From assembly GCA_003439945.1 (NCBI GenBank), contig QVRM01001782.1, positions 496,001 through 560,000 of the forward strand: a DNA stretch of 64,000 bases, in the 5' to 3' direction. A program made the translations under genes and the position numbers. This DNA comes from Dermanyssus gallinae (taxonomy: Eukaryota; Arthropoda; Arachnida; Mesostigmata; Dermanyssidae). This document shows positions 33,328-44,183 of the stretch, one piece after another. Under the pieces are notes generated by a model, which was not told the origin of the DNA, did not search any database, and saw only the letters and a list, made by a program, of their open reading frames with translations. The number at the start of each line of letters is the position of its first letter. Positions within the stretch are counted from its first letter, which is position 1.

Positions 33328-33722
33328 CTAGTCTAAGGTCGTTGAGTATGAGTGACATAAAGAAGATAATAAAGTAATTTTATGAGTAAGAATTGGCCTC
33401 AAAAGCGCTTTGTAAACATGCTCCAGAAGGTCCCGCAACGTCTTGGCTCTCTTCAAACGCACGAATGAGGCCACCACGGCGTAGCAGATTCTGACATCTG
33501 ACTTCAGCTGGCTGTCCCACTTCATATGCTCGTATTCTACAATGCCGAGGCATTTTGCCTCTGAGCTGAGAAAGATAACCAAACTGCCTACTTAGAGAGA
33601 AGACTGACTGTGCTTAACTTTTATCTTGATACCCGCTTTGGGTGTGTCTTTTAAATAACGGTTTCAATGTGCTGATGATTATACAAATTCTTGAATAACT
33701 GGGGGGTTTTTAATGCTTTGCA

Positions 33723-33938
33723 TTAAATTAATGCAGACAAGAAAGATAAGAGTCCAAGAACCGATTCCCGGAACGTACTGGGTACAATTTCCACAAATTG
33801 CCTCCGTACACTAAAATACGATTTAAACCAAGTGTCACACCTGGTACGCAGCCCACTTGTTAAAACATCGTGAAAAACCATAGAAAGGTCGAAGCAGTCG
33901 AATGCTTTGGCTAGGTCAAAAAATGCACCAAGCCACAA
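33723..33938 (-). pseudogene. LINE C1 RT motif A/B fragment
   Basis: 71-codon frame with FFDLAKAFDCFDLS (motif A with its catalytic Asp) and SVLGLLSFLSALI, where the usual Pro-Leu after the Gly is changed. The upstream part of this RT is cut by SINE family 2 at 33952. Confidence 0.75.
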
Positions 33939-33951
33939 AATTGCATCCTTA
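33939..33951. repeat. 13-bp target duplication, left copy (SINE family 2)
   Basis: AATTGCATCCTTA, identical to 34138-34150. Confidence 0.9.
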
Positions 33952-34137
33952 AAAAATCCTTTCGGGGCTGACCTTCAGCCAAGATTTAACGTCCATGGGA
34001 CTGCTTTTCGCATTGCTTCATAGACGGACCCCCATAAATACAAATGTGCAACGGTGGGGTTCGATCCCGCGCACCTATGTGTCTTCTCCGGTCGCAAGGC
34101 GCAGACGCATGCCACCACGCCACCGGACTCGACACAT
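33952..34137 (-). mobile_element. tRNA-derived SINE, family 2, copy 2, with target duplication
   Basis: Minus-strand head: GGTGGCGTGGTGGC (box A-like), CCTTGCGACCGGAG, then GGGATCGAACCCC (box B-like), an AT-rich body and a 3' poly-A-like tail. Perfect 13-bp duplications flank it (33939-33951, 34138-34150), which shows it was inserted by LINE-type retrotransposition into LINE C1. Copy 1 is at 6357-6541. Confidence 0.9.
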
Positions 34138-34150
34138 AATTGCATCCTTA
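34138..34150. repeat. 13-bp target duplication, right copy (SINE family 2)
   Basis: AATTGCATCCTTA, identical to 33939-33951. Confidence 0.9.
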
Positions 34151-34369
34151 GCAGCACTAATCATTCCTACTAGATATAGTGCTTTCAGCAGTCTCTGAGA
34201 GAACCACGTCCCCACATGACGGAGCAAACAGCTGCCTTGCAATCGGGAAAGGGAGAGGAGCCATTATAAATAGAACTTCTACGAAGAGTCTCAGTGTACT
34301 CTTTTAAATGCTTTCAAGAAATTATAACATGCACAATCAAATACCAGCATTTTGTTTACTATTTGCCCA

Positions 34370-34861
34370 ATCTCCTATTTATTTTCTTATAAGTGATATA
34401 CCGAATGTTGTTACTGGCTGGATTGTTATCTATTTTAATTTTGAAAAGGGCGGACGCGGTACGTAGTGACAACATTCGCGGGTTTTTAATTGCTGCTGCC
34501 GCTCGAATTGCTTCTCCCACTCTGCTTTCTATATGCCTTCGGAAAATGCTACCATTGGACGTTATAGTGACTCTTAGATAAGTAAATTTATTTACAAAAT
34601 GGACCTCATTGCCCCTGGCTCGAAAAACGTCGTCTTTTGCTAATCGACCCCCTCGTGGAACCTAACAGCTACTGCTTTTTGCCAGTTAATGCTAAGCCCC
34701 ATCTCGTCCATATAATCAATTAATCGTTCCAGTTCCTGTTTAACTATAAATAGACTCCTACCATAGATCGCAATGTCATCTGCATACATACTTGCCCACC
34801 CTCGAGTCCACCCCTGCCTCACCCGGTTAGGTAGTCCTTCCAATAGTACCGAAAAAAGCAA
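34370..34861 (-). pseudogene. LINE B2 RT palm and thumb
   Basis: 34640-34861 reads MLFSVLLEGLPNRVRQG then MYADDIAIYGRS and MGLSINWQKAVAVRF. A second frame at 34620-34370 continues NKFTYLRVTITSNGSIFRRHIE and NPRMLSLRTASALFKIK, the thumb region as in A3. Both catalytic Asp of YADD are retained. Confidence 0.8.
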
Positions 34862-34899
34862 CGGGCTCTCCTTACGGATGATCCCAAATTTTTTAACAG

Positions 34900-35400
34900 C
34901 TGATTCGGAATTCCTTCCGAGGCTAACTGCTCCATAATTATTTTTCTCTGATCTCTAATAGCAATTAGCGCAGGGCCGTATGGGTCGACTTTGATCTTCT
35001 AAACCCATGTTGTTCTTCTGGTACAGCGTTTCTCGTTTGTTGGAAGTACTCAAGTATATCTGATATTATCCCCGACAATATCTTATAGGGGCAACTCTTA
35101 AGAGTTATTCTCCTCCAAGCCTCCGGCTCTGGTTCTATGCCCTTCCCTTTAGGTATAACATTAAGGGTATCCTCCTTCCACGCTTTAAGCTTTTTTTCCG
35201 GAGTTTAGGCATTCATTGAATAGAGCTTTCCTGCATGGCGCCAACGTGTGCTTTAAGTGTTCATTTTTTATCATACCGTTCACGGCCACTTTGCCTCTAG
35301 GCGTCTTCTCAATTGACCTAAAAATGTCTTCGATTGTGACCACACGAACTACACATTCCCGTGCAAACTCTGTGTCTTTGTCCCAATGCCCATTGAATAA
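34900..35400 (-). pseudogene. LINE B2 RT fingers
   Basis: In minus frames: VRVVTIEDIFRSIEKTPRGK, GMIKNEHLKHTLAPC, ALFNECLN, KEDTLNVIPKGKG, EAWRRITLKSCPYKILSGI and VPEEQHGFRRSKSTHTALR followed by a stop. The frame then jumps across the lost motif A/B block to the palm. Matching segments exist in A1 and B1. Confidence 0.75.
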
Positions 35401-36029
35401 TGTTATTTATTTTGGAGTGGTGTCGGCTCTCTGTGGCATGTTAGCAAAGTGCTTTATCAGTCGGTCAGTCTCCACTGGGCACTGCTGTGTTTTCTTTTAT
35501 GTTTTAGCCACTTGTGCGGATGTTTCTCTACCTCTTGTAACAACCTCCACTCCCGGCTTTCCCAGTACTTCTGTTTTTCTTTCTTGTGTGCTCTTTGCGT
35601 CGTTTTCTTCACCATTATAGCAAACACTTTCATTACCGGAAAAATCTTTACGTGGTCCCTTCATAGGCCTGTTGGCCTTTTTGCTGCTCTACAACGCTCG
35701 TTGAACTAGGACCTTCCTTTTCGTTTTTGACGCGAAACCATTGCACTTTTAAGTAGATTCACCAGTTTACCTTCATAAGACTCTATGTAAATTTCCCCTG
35801 GTGGACACACTTTCCCGACTCACTTTAAGGAAATCCCACTATCCAGTTTTGTTCCGGTCCCCAGCCTTCGGCTACACTCCTTCCCACTGCTGCTAACCTT
35901 AAACACTTTTTCTCGAAATAATGTATTTCCTCCTAAAAATGTTATATCATTTACGTTTTCGTCTGTGGCAAAAACGTCGATGACTCATGCTCCAGTGCTA
36001 CAATCAAATGTGTTTAAACCTGGCTGTTT

Positions 36030-36490
36030 AAGCCGTTATAATCTCCAAAAATGCTTTAGTTCGTTCAGAGCTTCCCTTGTCCAACCTGGCATTGAAATCC
36101 CCCGCTAGGAACATAGGTGCTTTTCTCGGCACAGCTTCCACTGCGAGCATAATACGGTCTGTCATGGTCTCAGTAGACTCTACACCTACCGGTTTTACAT
36201 AAGATGCAACAATCTCAACCCCCTTGGCGCTATTGCTATTAAATTTTCAGCTGTTATTCCTATTTTCATTTCTCCAATTTCTGCTCTCGTAATTACTGAA
36301 CCCCCCCCCCCACTTGGCCTACTCCGTTCCTCGCCTTTATGTACAAGTGCGTGATATCCGTAGAAGCCCCCCAAAGTGAAAGGTTTTACGGCCCAAGTTT
36401 CCGTCAAAATTAGAATATCCATTTATCGGAGTGCTTTCGCGCCTAACAGTTCTAATACTCCATGCCCTTCGCAGTTCCATAGCACTACCT
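36030..36490 (-). pseudogene. LINE B2 APE endonuclease
   Basis: Reads VIKVVLWNCEGHGVLELL (Asn motif), a stop, then MDILILTETWAVKPF (catalytic Glu), RPSGGGGSV over a run of 14 C, and further MFLAGDFNARLDKGS in the next frame. The G-run codons may reflect slippage. No SDH-type box was found because the 3' part is degraded. Confidence 0.8.
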
Positions 36491-36639
36491 TGATAACTTG
36501 CGTAAGCTTATCTTGAATGCGATTTCTAGATTTTCGTACGTTTTCTTGCGGAAGCAGAATTGCAGTTACTAGATAGAGCCAGATTTTTCTTTATGAAACG
36601 GGTTTTGGAGGTTAGTCAATTCTTGTAGGAATAGAATAG

Positions 36640-37085
36640 TTTATATCTTAGAGGGGAGCCTTTAAGGACACAGGATTGCAACTTCGATGGGGTTTACGTA
36701 GTACGAGAGCGTTTGAGACCTATACTTTGAAGTGCATGGAAAAATTGAAGGAAATCGATTTAGGAATATATACTGCGGTAGCGATGACAAGCTTGGCCTG
36801 GCGAGTAGCCGGATACAAGAGCAGACATTTAACTACGGAGTTTGCAGCCCACAAGTTTCATCACGTGTTATGCAGCACGGAATGATTCTACAATCCTCAG
36901 GAGTGTTGCAGGTGCACGAGGTGCTTTGGCCAGTGCGATAGATACCACGCCGCAGCATGTCTAGCAGTTCAGTCAATAGCTGAACTAGCAAGATGAGAGA
37001 AGACCGACTAACTGTGAAGGAAGCACTAGTTGTGTCTGATATATATGTTTATAATTTTAGCCAACCTGGGTGTTAATAAACCATA
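36640..37085 (+). mobile_element. LINE B3, 3'-terminal fragment
   Basis: Carries the ORF2 end: TYTLKCMEKLKEIDLGIYTAVAM (36676-36885, like SEVDIGIYGTAAM in B1), then one in-frame stop and ECCRCTRCFGQCDRYHAAACLAVQSIAELAR with the family Cys/His spacing, stop TGA near 36994. The 3' UTR ends CCTGGGTGTTAATAAACCATAATC, shared with B1. It lies back to back with B2, on the opposite strand. Confidence 0.8.
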
Positions 37086-37129
37086 ATCATTATGGCCCAA
37101 TCTTGAGTCATTTTGACGAATCAAGTTGC

Positions 37130-38050
37130 CGTAGATGTGTTTTTAGATGAATCATTGTGGTTCTTATCGAGTGAGCATTCGGATTAAAAGAGATACAAAT
37201 ATATGGTCTACTAGCAGTTTTTCAAAAATGATACATGCGATTGATGATAGAGCTATAGGTCAATAATTGACGACATTTTACTTTGGACCTTTGTTATGTA
37301 CAAGAGTTACGACTGACGATCGAATTTTTTTTGGCACAGCGCTGTCCTCACAAGACCTGCTGAATGTCAGAAAATGGGGTTTAGTTATTACAGAAGCGAC
37401 TTTTGTATAAGACAAGGGTGAAATGAAACCAAGACTAAACCTGCACTTAGTGGGTATTTGTTTGATTTCGGTGAGAATATGTTTTTTCTAATATTTCTTA
37501 ATATGGACCTCTCGAGGTCATGTCGTTGGAAACATCTTCGGAAACAGAACCCCCTTGGGCCACATAAACCGACGAGAGGAAGTCCTTAAATGCATTGGGT
37601 TTTTTTGGGAGCTATGTCTGCCAGGACATTTCAATATTTAAAGCCGCAATGTTGTCTTTTCTCTATAGTTGTTTGTTTGCAAAACTCAAATTGTATTCAA
37701 TAAAATCTAAAAAAACGACCCTGTGTTCTTTCTCTTGCCATTTTTCTGCGAGCTCTTTGTTGTTGTGGCCAGCAGCATTTTCGTTACTATTTCATTATCA
37801 CTATGCTAGCTGCTTACGCTGCTCATACTGTTTCGTCTCCTTCGCCTCCTTTTTGGTAACGCCCTCTTAGTGCTTTCAGCTGTCTCTTAGAGAACCACGT
37901 CCCCACATGACGGAGCAAACAGCTGCCTTACAATCGGGTAAATTATAAATACAACCTTAACTATAAGTACAACCTAAATTATAAATACAACCTTAGTTAT
38001 AAACACAAGTTAAATTATAAATACAACTTCTACTAAGTGTCTCAGGTTGT
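37130..38050 (-). mobile_element. LINE C2 fragment (linker and RT entry)
   Basis: The segment at 37866-37960 matches LINE C1 (34175-34280) almost base for base. Minus-strand coding: FKDFLSSVYVAQGGSVSED (37590-37530, EN-RT linker) and VVTLVHNKGPK with NYxPIALSSIACIIFEKLLVDHI (37310-37170, RT entry motif). The plus-strand ORF 37595-37870 is a shadow. A minisatellite at 37940-38030 has expanded relative to C1. Confidence 0.6.
37940..38030. repeat. imperfect 18-bp minisatellite, about 5 units
   Basis: Units of the form AATTATAAATACAACCTT repeated about five times with substitutions. LINE C1 has only one such unit (around 34262-34280), so the array expanded after the copies diverged. Confidence 0.85.
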
Positions 38051-38639
38051 CAAGAGAAGTGAGAGGCAAACTGTGCAAAGCAAAAACGCTTCCGTAGCTC
38101 AAACTAAGCCCGCAAGTACATATACAACCGTGGCAGATTCTGTACTTGAGTTTAGACCTCAGATTGGAACCAAAGCTTGGTCGTACTCAGGTATAGGTTA
38201 ATACAGTGAACGAACAGCACGGTAAATACATAGCAAAGCTGTCGTCTCTGTCGACATTCCGGGGAATCATAACTATTAACATTGGCTTCACTGAAAAAAG
38301 AAATTCTTTCTATCCTTCGCGCGTCGTAGTCGTCAAAAAAGAAGCAAGCAAAAATACATATAACAACCATCTTGTTGCAATACGTTTCTGCTTGATTTAT
38401 TTAAATTGAGTAAAATATAGTCTTCATGTATAATATTGTGCTCATTGTCATTTATCTATCTTCACGCTTCCCGCAGGACAAGTAGTGTAACAATGTATGC
38501 TCTAGTATAGCGCATTTCGCTGCATGGTATTTGGTAGAACCGACAGATGCACAACTACGCTTTGTAAAAAGCAGTGTTTCAACATACCTAGACAGTGAAA
38601 AATATGCAACATAGTCATAATGTATACGTGGCGACTGTA

Positions 38640-39235
38640 CGCGACATACGCAGGACCAGACCGAAGGTGCAAGATGCTCTTTTTAATTTATCCAAAAAGC
38701 AACATTATAAGAATTCGAGTTACATGACTGCCAAGTGCGATAAGGTGTCGAGATCAAGACGAGAAGCCGCTTTGTGTATGTATTGTCGGACTGTGGCCCG
38801 ATGGTGGAGATGCTTCGGCTTAGGCTGCGTATGCCTTTGACGGAGCCACTTGACCATTTCTTGGGAGAGTGGCGACGCAAATTCACGGAAGCAGCGACGG
38901 AGGTAAGAACGCTCGACGTCTTTAAGTCTCCTTGGTTGTGGGCCGGGGTGGCCTGCGATAACAGGCATGTATATACCAGGTACATCGTACACGGGTTCCA
39001 TCACCTCGTATGCTCCCGTAGGGAGTTTCATGAAGACTTTATTACTCAGTGTATTTATCGGTTCTGCTTGCAGCAATGCGCTAAGTACCACGCGGTTGAT
39101 TGTCCGGCACTGCAACGAAGATCTTTACACTTCTTCTCTCGGGGGAACGGCAAAACAACAAGTATTTATGTTTAATAATAGCATGAACTATTTTGTACAT
39201 ACTCTAATTGAGTAAAATAAATATAATTTATTGAT
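38640..39235 (+). mobile_element. LINE B4, 3'-terminal fragment
   Basis: Frame 38774-39175 reads TRYIVHGFHHLVCSRREFHED then TQCIYRFCLQQCAKYHAVDCPALQR, the family C-terminal motif with the second Cys replaced by Tyr. The upstream part (38595-38840 frame) has DKVSRSRREAA-type basic residues. The 3' end is the AT-rich AGTAAAATAAATATAATTTA near 39220. Confidence 0.7.
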
Positions 39236-40969
39236 AAGGTGTCGTGGTAGGTCAATTGTAGAGGTGGCATGTCTTATCGGCGTCGCTTTGTCCATTCCGC
39301 GCATGTGCGATTGAGAGACAGAAGAACTGGACAGAAACGAGATTGTTCCAACAAACACGGCGAAGTACCATAAGACTGTACCAGAAGTACCAACTCCAAG
39401 GTGGCGTCGATGCCGCACTCGCGTCTGGCCTGGCTGTCCTGAGGACAGTTGTTGTTGTTGGCAAACCGGAGAAAACTAATCTCAAGGTCAAAGCGTACAA
39501 TAGGGCTACTGAAAATGGAGTAAGTTCTCGCGCCGTCAAAACAGGTCGACAACGGAATGCCTGTGCGTTTCATTTGTGCCATGATCTCCTTAACTGGGAA
39601 ATGTAGTGTTGCAAGTCCACTCTAAAAAAGGAACTATTCTTGAGGGTAAATTGCTGCTTTTCACTCTAGCCAGACATTTCACACTAGTAAAGAATCGTGT
39701 CCCCTCTTTTGTACTAGAAGATGTAAATCTAAGTCTCTTTGTAAAAAAATCTGTTCATCTGGTCGAACCCTTCTCTCCACCTCGATCACCCGCCTTCATA
39801 GTCTTCCCGTGAGGACCACAGTGGTACGACTAGGTGAGCGGCCCTTCCATCTATTGTTCTATTATTCCATAGTTTTTACGATAATTTAAAATCCTAAGAT
39901 TTCTTTAAAATTTTGACCAAAACAGCATAAACACTGTTGAACTGGCATGGTGTGTATGTGGGACAAGATGCGTAGATTTTGCTTTTGACGTAGATTTGAG
40001 GCGTTGGGAAAAGTACATGTCAAAAATTTTTATATGTGGTTTACTTTAGTTAAGACAGGGAAATTTACGCATGGTCTAGACATACCGTAGGCATCTAAGA
40101 GTAGCATTTCGATAAACAAGTGCAGTCTTTTACCGTAGTTTTAAGATGTTCAGAGAAACAAGAAGGGCGCGGAACAAACATATATATAAGGCCAAACGTA
40201 TGCAATTGAAGATATACTAACCACACAATACTACTTGTTATGGAAATTAATGGGTCAATGCCACGCAAGACGCATAGCCAAATTTAAGCTTTACACCGAA
40301 AGGGGTCTACTGGAAACCCTCAATCCATCGCTGATAAGCTAAGCAGGCATTTCACTATTGGAAGCTTAAACATAATTTTTTTGCCCGAGCCGAGCGGCAA
40401 AAGTCGTCCGTTCTTTTTCATCTACTAGCAAGCTTACTTGCTTTATCTACAAATACGAGAAATTGCTAAGTAAGCTTTAGACAGCTCGTATTATTTTGGT
40501 TATCAAAAACAAAGATGATCGCAAGCTTCCGTTCAGGGAACTACGCTGAAATTTACTAACGACCTAACTACTGTCATCAGCAAATCGGCCCATAGACCAA
40601 TAAAATTTGAAGTACCATGTATGAGTAAAGAGCTGAATTGCTTTTCTTCCGCTTATCTTATAGCTTATATTATAGACTATAAAAAACTTAATAGTAGTAG
40701 TTTTCTGTTATTAGCGTATTTGTCTTGTGATGTGGTAATTGAACTATAAAGTTTTACTTCCTTTATAGGTGTACATATAGTTCTGTTCCGGTTTTTACTC
40801 ATGTTGATAAGGATTGGTTTTGAGGATTGGTCACACACCAATTTCTAACCGCCGAGAAGCAATTGTATACATTAATATGCATTTAAAACATATACATTAG
40901 CAAGTGTAAACCTCTATAATATGTTTTTATTGATATACAATGTATATATATATAAGAGTTGCTATTGTG
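39236..40969. other. no supported gene (1.7 kb)
   Basis: Overlapping unrecognised ORFs at 39252-39606 on both strands, then AT-rich DNA with stops in all frames and no repeat match. Short TA runs at 40182-40190 and 40945-40953. Confidence 0.5.
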
Positions 40970-41294
40970 TTATTTTTCCCACAACCGCAGTGTATTACCG
41001 CATCCATTACTCGTTCCGTCGCTCAGCGGTGGATAGCGTGCCCGTTGTAAATGCCTGAACGCCATCAGCACGTTTAACCGCAAGGCAAACAGCTCTAGAA
41101 AGGCAGCAGAGCCCTTTGGTGGTGGTGGCGGCGGCGGCCTCTCCATTAGTATGCGTCGCTGCTGCCACTGCCAAGTTTCTTGACCGGATGGATAGATCCT
41201 CGTTGTTTCCTTTTTTTGGCAGCGTGTTGCACTCGGGGGCCTGCGACCGGCTGAACTGCCAGTTTGTCTTGATTTAGACGGGACGTGTACATTC

Positions 41295-41361
<67 letters not shown>

Positions 41362-41408
41362 CATATATATATATATACATATTATATATATATATATATA
41401 TATATACA

Positions 41409-41450
<42 letters not shown>

Positions 41451-41926
41451 TACGTATATACACATTTACACATACGCATCCACGTACACATAATGCGCCG
41501 ACAGTGTGCGTTCGACAGTTCAGCAACATACAACGAGGCACCTTGTTTCGCATCGCTCGGGCCTCCCTTCCAACCTATGTTTTCCTTCAGCGGCGGTTTT
41601 TCCCAAGTCCTAGTCTTGAGCTTGTGCACGTCCACTATGCGCCGACCGCCTTGGGTGTCTTCGGTGTGTCTCATGTCCGTTGAGCAACTGTGCAGTCGTT
41701 CTGCCCAAACGTCCACAGCCTTCAACGCACGCCCTTCTAATGGTCTAGGTCTCACTGGCACCCGGATGGCCACGCAGTGGCAGGGGCGCTTCCAGCCGTA
41801 ATGTTTTACATATATATATATGGGGGTCTTGGCAATGTCTTTGAAACCAATATGATAAAACACAGACACGGTTTTTTGTTTTCTAATAGTACAATCATCA
41901 CTTAAGTTTCGACGCAACTTCCTCAA
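40970..41926 (-). CDS. 318-codon ORF spanning a TA array; doubtful gene
   Basis: An ORF stays open for 318 codons because a TA array (41298-41450) reads as Tyr-Ile. The two flanks are GC-richer: upstream [18 protein letters not shown] and downstream [19 protein letters not shown] followed by a poly-Pro tract. I recognise no domain, no signal and no family. It may be a chance ORF. The plus-strand ORF 41285-41683 through the same array is a shadow. Confidence 0.15.
41298..41450. repeat. (TA)n/(CA)n array
   Basis: About 150 bp of TA with CATA interruptions, ending in CACACACACA. Confidence 0.95.
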
Positions 41927-42439
41927 ATTTCTAAACCTTTTTTAACTTGGTGGATCCATGCATCCGGTTTGAAATCTTTTGCAGTGTTCGTACACACTCG
42001 TCAAGGATATGTTCCTACTGACCGATCATAGCTCTCTAAGACTCCCTAATGAACTTAGTCCTCGCTGGATATTGTACAAAGAGACAGTACAAAATCCAAT
42101 TTTGGGTTCGGCAGTTATGTCACTGATATACAGGTCTAAAGGCGCACGTTCCCGTTTCTATTGATGTTTCGTTGGCTATGCCAGTTACAACTCCTAGCAG
42201 ACCTGGTGTCTCTAAGAAAATCACTATTAAGCTGCTGGTGGAGGGCCTTGCGAAGTGGGGTCCTGAGTCGATTGAGTCCCAGCGCTATCTTATGTCGTTG
42301 ACTTCCTTTTAATGGTAGTAATGGAGCCAGCCCATAAATCGCAGTATTTCTAACGAAAAAATGCCGCATAGAAACAACATTTGCTAAGTCTGCTATGAGC
42401 ATCAAGGTCAGGTGAATCAACTTAGAATGCTTACTTAAA
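41927..42439. other. no supported gene (0.5 kb)
   Basis: Contains 42136-42420 minus (94 codons: RHFFVRNTAIYGLAPLLPL, RLRTPLRKALHQQ), weakly reminiscent of LINE C-terminal tails but without a defining motif. Confidence 0.4.
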
Positions 42440-43338
42440 CTTGCACAAAAAATATATTGACCCTAACAACTACAAAGAAGGAGGAATTCTTTATACAACG
42501 GGAACAGCATTTAGTGATAGAAGCACCCTACCTTGCCGCTCGCGCATTGCGGGTGGTTCACGGTTGCACAATTTTTGAACATTCAAGGGTATGTTTGATG
42601 AATGATGACAACGAATACCTCAAAGACACTCCTCGTAATTCGCCCATTCTTCTTGCAATCTTCAACAGATACCTAGATGAGTACCATGTCCCGGAAACAT
42701 GGCGAGAATGCATACTTAAGGTCATCGCAGAAGTAAAAGGTCATCGTATTGATGTCTGATCCTGGAGGGGCGTTGCCAAAAAGAGTTGCATTTATAGGAT
42801 TTTGATATCGGTGCTCACTACACGCAATTCGACATTCCTCCATCAACGCAACATAATTGTTGCGTTGTTGTCCCGAAAGAGCAGTATGGATTCCGTAAAG
42901 GGAAATCCGTCATAACAGCATGCACAAAAATATTATTCAACGTTAAGAAAAGCCTGGAACGGGATAAGTAACGGGAAGGTTTCTCTATGCCTTATTTGTT
43001 GATCCAAAAGTCCGCTTTTGACACTGCTCCGCGCAATGCTGTACATACTCCAAAAACTCGCCAATGCCGGCGTGAACCCCAAGACACTAACTCTTATCGC
43101 CAGCAATCTCTAAGCAGACCCGATAATTCCTGACGATGCAATTTGTGAGCATGAACCGGGTAGGTTCAGGGCAAGAATCTCAGCTCACTGTTTTTTTCTA
43201 CCTTTCTCAAAGGTCTGCCGCCAGTGATTCGCAAGGAACACGACACGGTCGGTTTCATTGTAATGATATAACGTATCATTTATAATGATACGCCAGCGTA
43301 TCTAATCTAGCGCCAGTAGTCTAAACTTAATGTCAACG

Positions 43339-43364
43339 ATTAAAAAACCCCAACAATTAACTTA
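43339..43364. repeat. 26-bp direct repeat, copy 1
   Basis: ATTAAAAAACCCCAACAATT and six more bases; identical copy at 43373-43398, eight bases further on. Confidence 0.9.
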
Positions 43365-43372
43365 GTTATTCT

Positions 43373-43398
43373 ATTAAAAAACCCCAACAATTAACTTA
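43373..43398. repeat. 26-bp direct repeat, copy 2
   Basis: Identical to 43339-43364. Lies inside LINE A4 next to the hairpin. Confidence 0.9.
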
Positions 43399-43410
43399 AT
43401 TAATTCAGGT

Positions 43411-43482
43411 GCCACTTTCAGGTCGTGCTTTCTCAAAACGTGCTTTTAACGTGCGTTTAAAGCACGTTTGACCTGAAAGTTG
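43411..43482. repeat. nested inverted repeat (hairpin)
   Basis: Outer arms ACTTTCAGGTC (43414-43424) and GACCTGAAAGT (43470-43480); inner arms AAACGTGCTTT (43436-43446) and AAAGCACGTTT (43459-43469). The right outer and inner arms abut, while the left ones are separated by an 11-base GTGCTTT-containing bulge. It may be a tiny inverted-repeat element inside LINE A4. Confidence 0.85.
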
Positions 43483-43940
43483 CTTTAGTGGCGGTTATAG
43501 AGATACATTTCAGCATATCACATATATATAAACTAGATAAGATAATGTCCACGTTTTTGAAGCTAGCCATATCATGGAACGCAAAACACTGGCTAGTTTA
43601 CCTCATAGCTTCTACACAACCGCTACTAGAAGATCTAGTAACTAGATGTAGTCTTCCAGAAACCCCTGCTCTTCTTCAGTTTTGAAAAACCTTCAAAAAT
43701 AAAATTTAAGCAATTCCCGAAAGCGTCTTCAAATCACCAGCAATGTTCACGCAGAACTAGCAAAGACTACTACGATCCAATCGACATTCTGTGACTCGCT
43801 ATTCATTTCATGAATTCCACTATAAGTTCTACCATAGAAGAGACTTCTACGATCCTGACGTTGGCTGTGTGTGTCGTTTATGCGATCGGCCGTGTCCTTT
43901 CTACTATCTCTAGAACTGTCGTAGATTTATTTATTTTACG

Positions 43941-44183
43941 CAATTAGTTCGATTCTAATTTATTAGTTAAAAGCAGTTGTATATATATATATCATGCGTA
44001 TGGTGCAATTAATAGATGTTGATGAATGATGTGCTTGATTTTCTCAGGTCGTTGTCTAAGAAAGAATCGATTAAAGTGTTTTACAATAAAAAGATGACGC
44101 TATCCACCAGTGAATCCCACTTTTAACTCACTCTTTATTCGCGGGAAATTTCTAAAACGTATATATATATATATATATATATA
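43941..44183. other. AT-rich spacer with TA array
   Basis: Short AT-rich DNA, with a TA array at 44159-44183 that ends at the TA target site of Tc1 copy 2. Confidence 0.7.

Larger units (their letters stand above)
33328..34340 (-). mobile_element. LINE C1 fragment, interrupted by a SINE
   Basis: Minus strand: a segment (34300-34175) shared with LINE C2, then the SINE insertion, then RT motif A GAFFDLAKAFDCFDLSMV (33938-33880) followed by WFKSYFSVRRQFVEIV and ESVLGLLSFLSALI, then at 33582-33328 KCLGIVEYEHMKWDSQLKSDV and KALLRPILTH of the thumb. This is a CR1/Jockey-like RT, different from A/B. The catalytic YADD/FADD region is missing and frames are broken. Confidence 0.7.
34370..36600 (-). 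mobile_element. LINE B2, endonuclease to thumb, internally deleted
   Basis: Minus order: LPQENVRKSRNRIQDKLTQ leader then APE endonuclease (36490-36030), linker, RT fingers (35350-34915), palm with catalytic box (34861-34640), thumb (34620-34370). Between EEQHGFRRSKST and SPLLFSVLLEG the RT motif A segment is missing, so the RT cannot be active. Its 3' end is also lost before the Cys/His motif. It joins LINE C1 near 34350. Confidence 0.8.
42440..43940 (+). mobile_element. LINE A4, degraded copy of the A/B family
   Basis: Plus-strand order: EYHVPETWRECILKVIAEVKG (42680), a stop, SWRGVAKKSCIYRILISVL, QYGFRKGKSVITAC-like sequence, KSAFDTAPRNAV (motif A, shifted frame), a hairpin and duplicated block (43339-43480), then HWLVYLIASTQPLLEDLVTRC (43560-43680), and finally CVCRLCDRPCPFYYL near 43870-43915, which keeps the four Cys of the family motif but has Tyr where His is expected. 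Many stops; inactive. Confidence 0.7.

Noticed and set aside
39252..39606. Overlapping ORFs on both strands as a possible exon
   Set aside because: No conserved motif and no splice context; left as unassigned.
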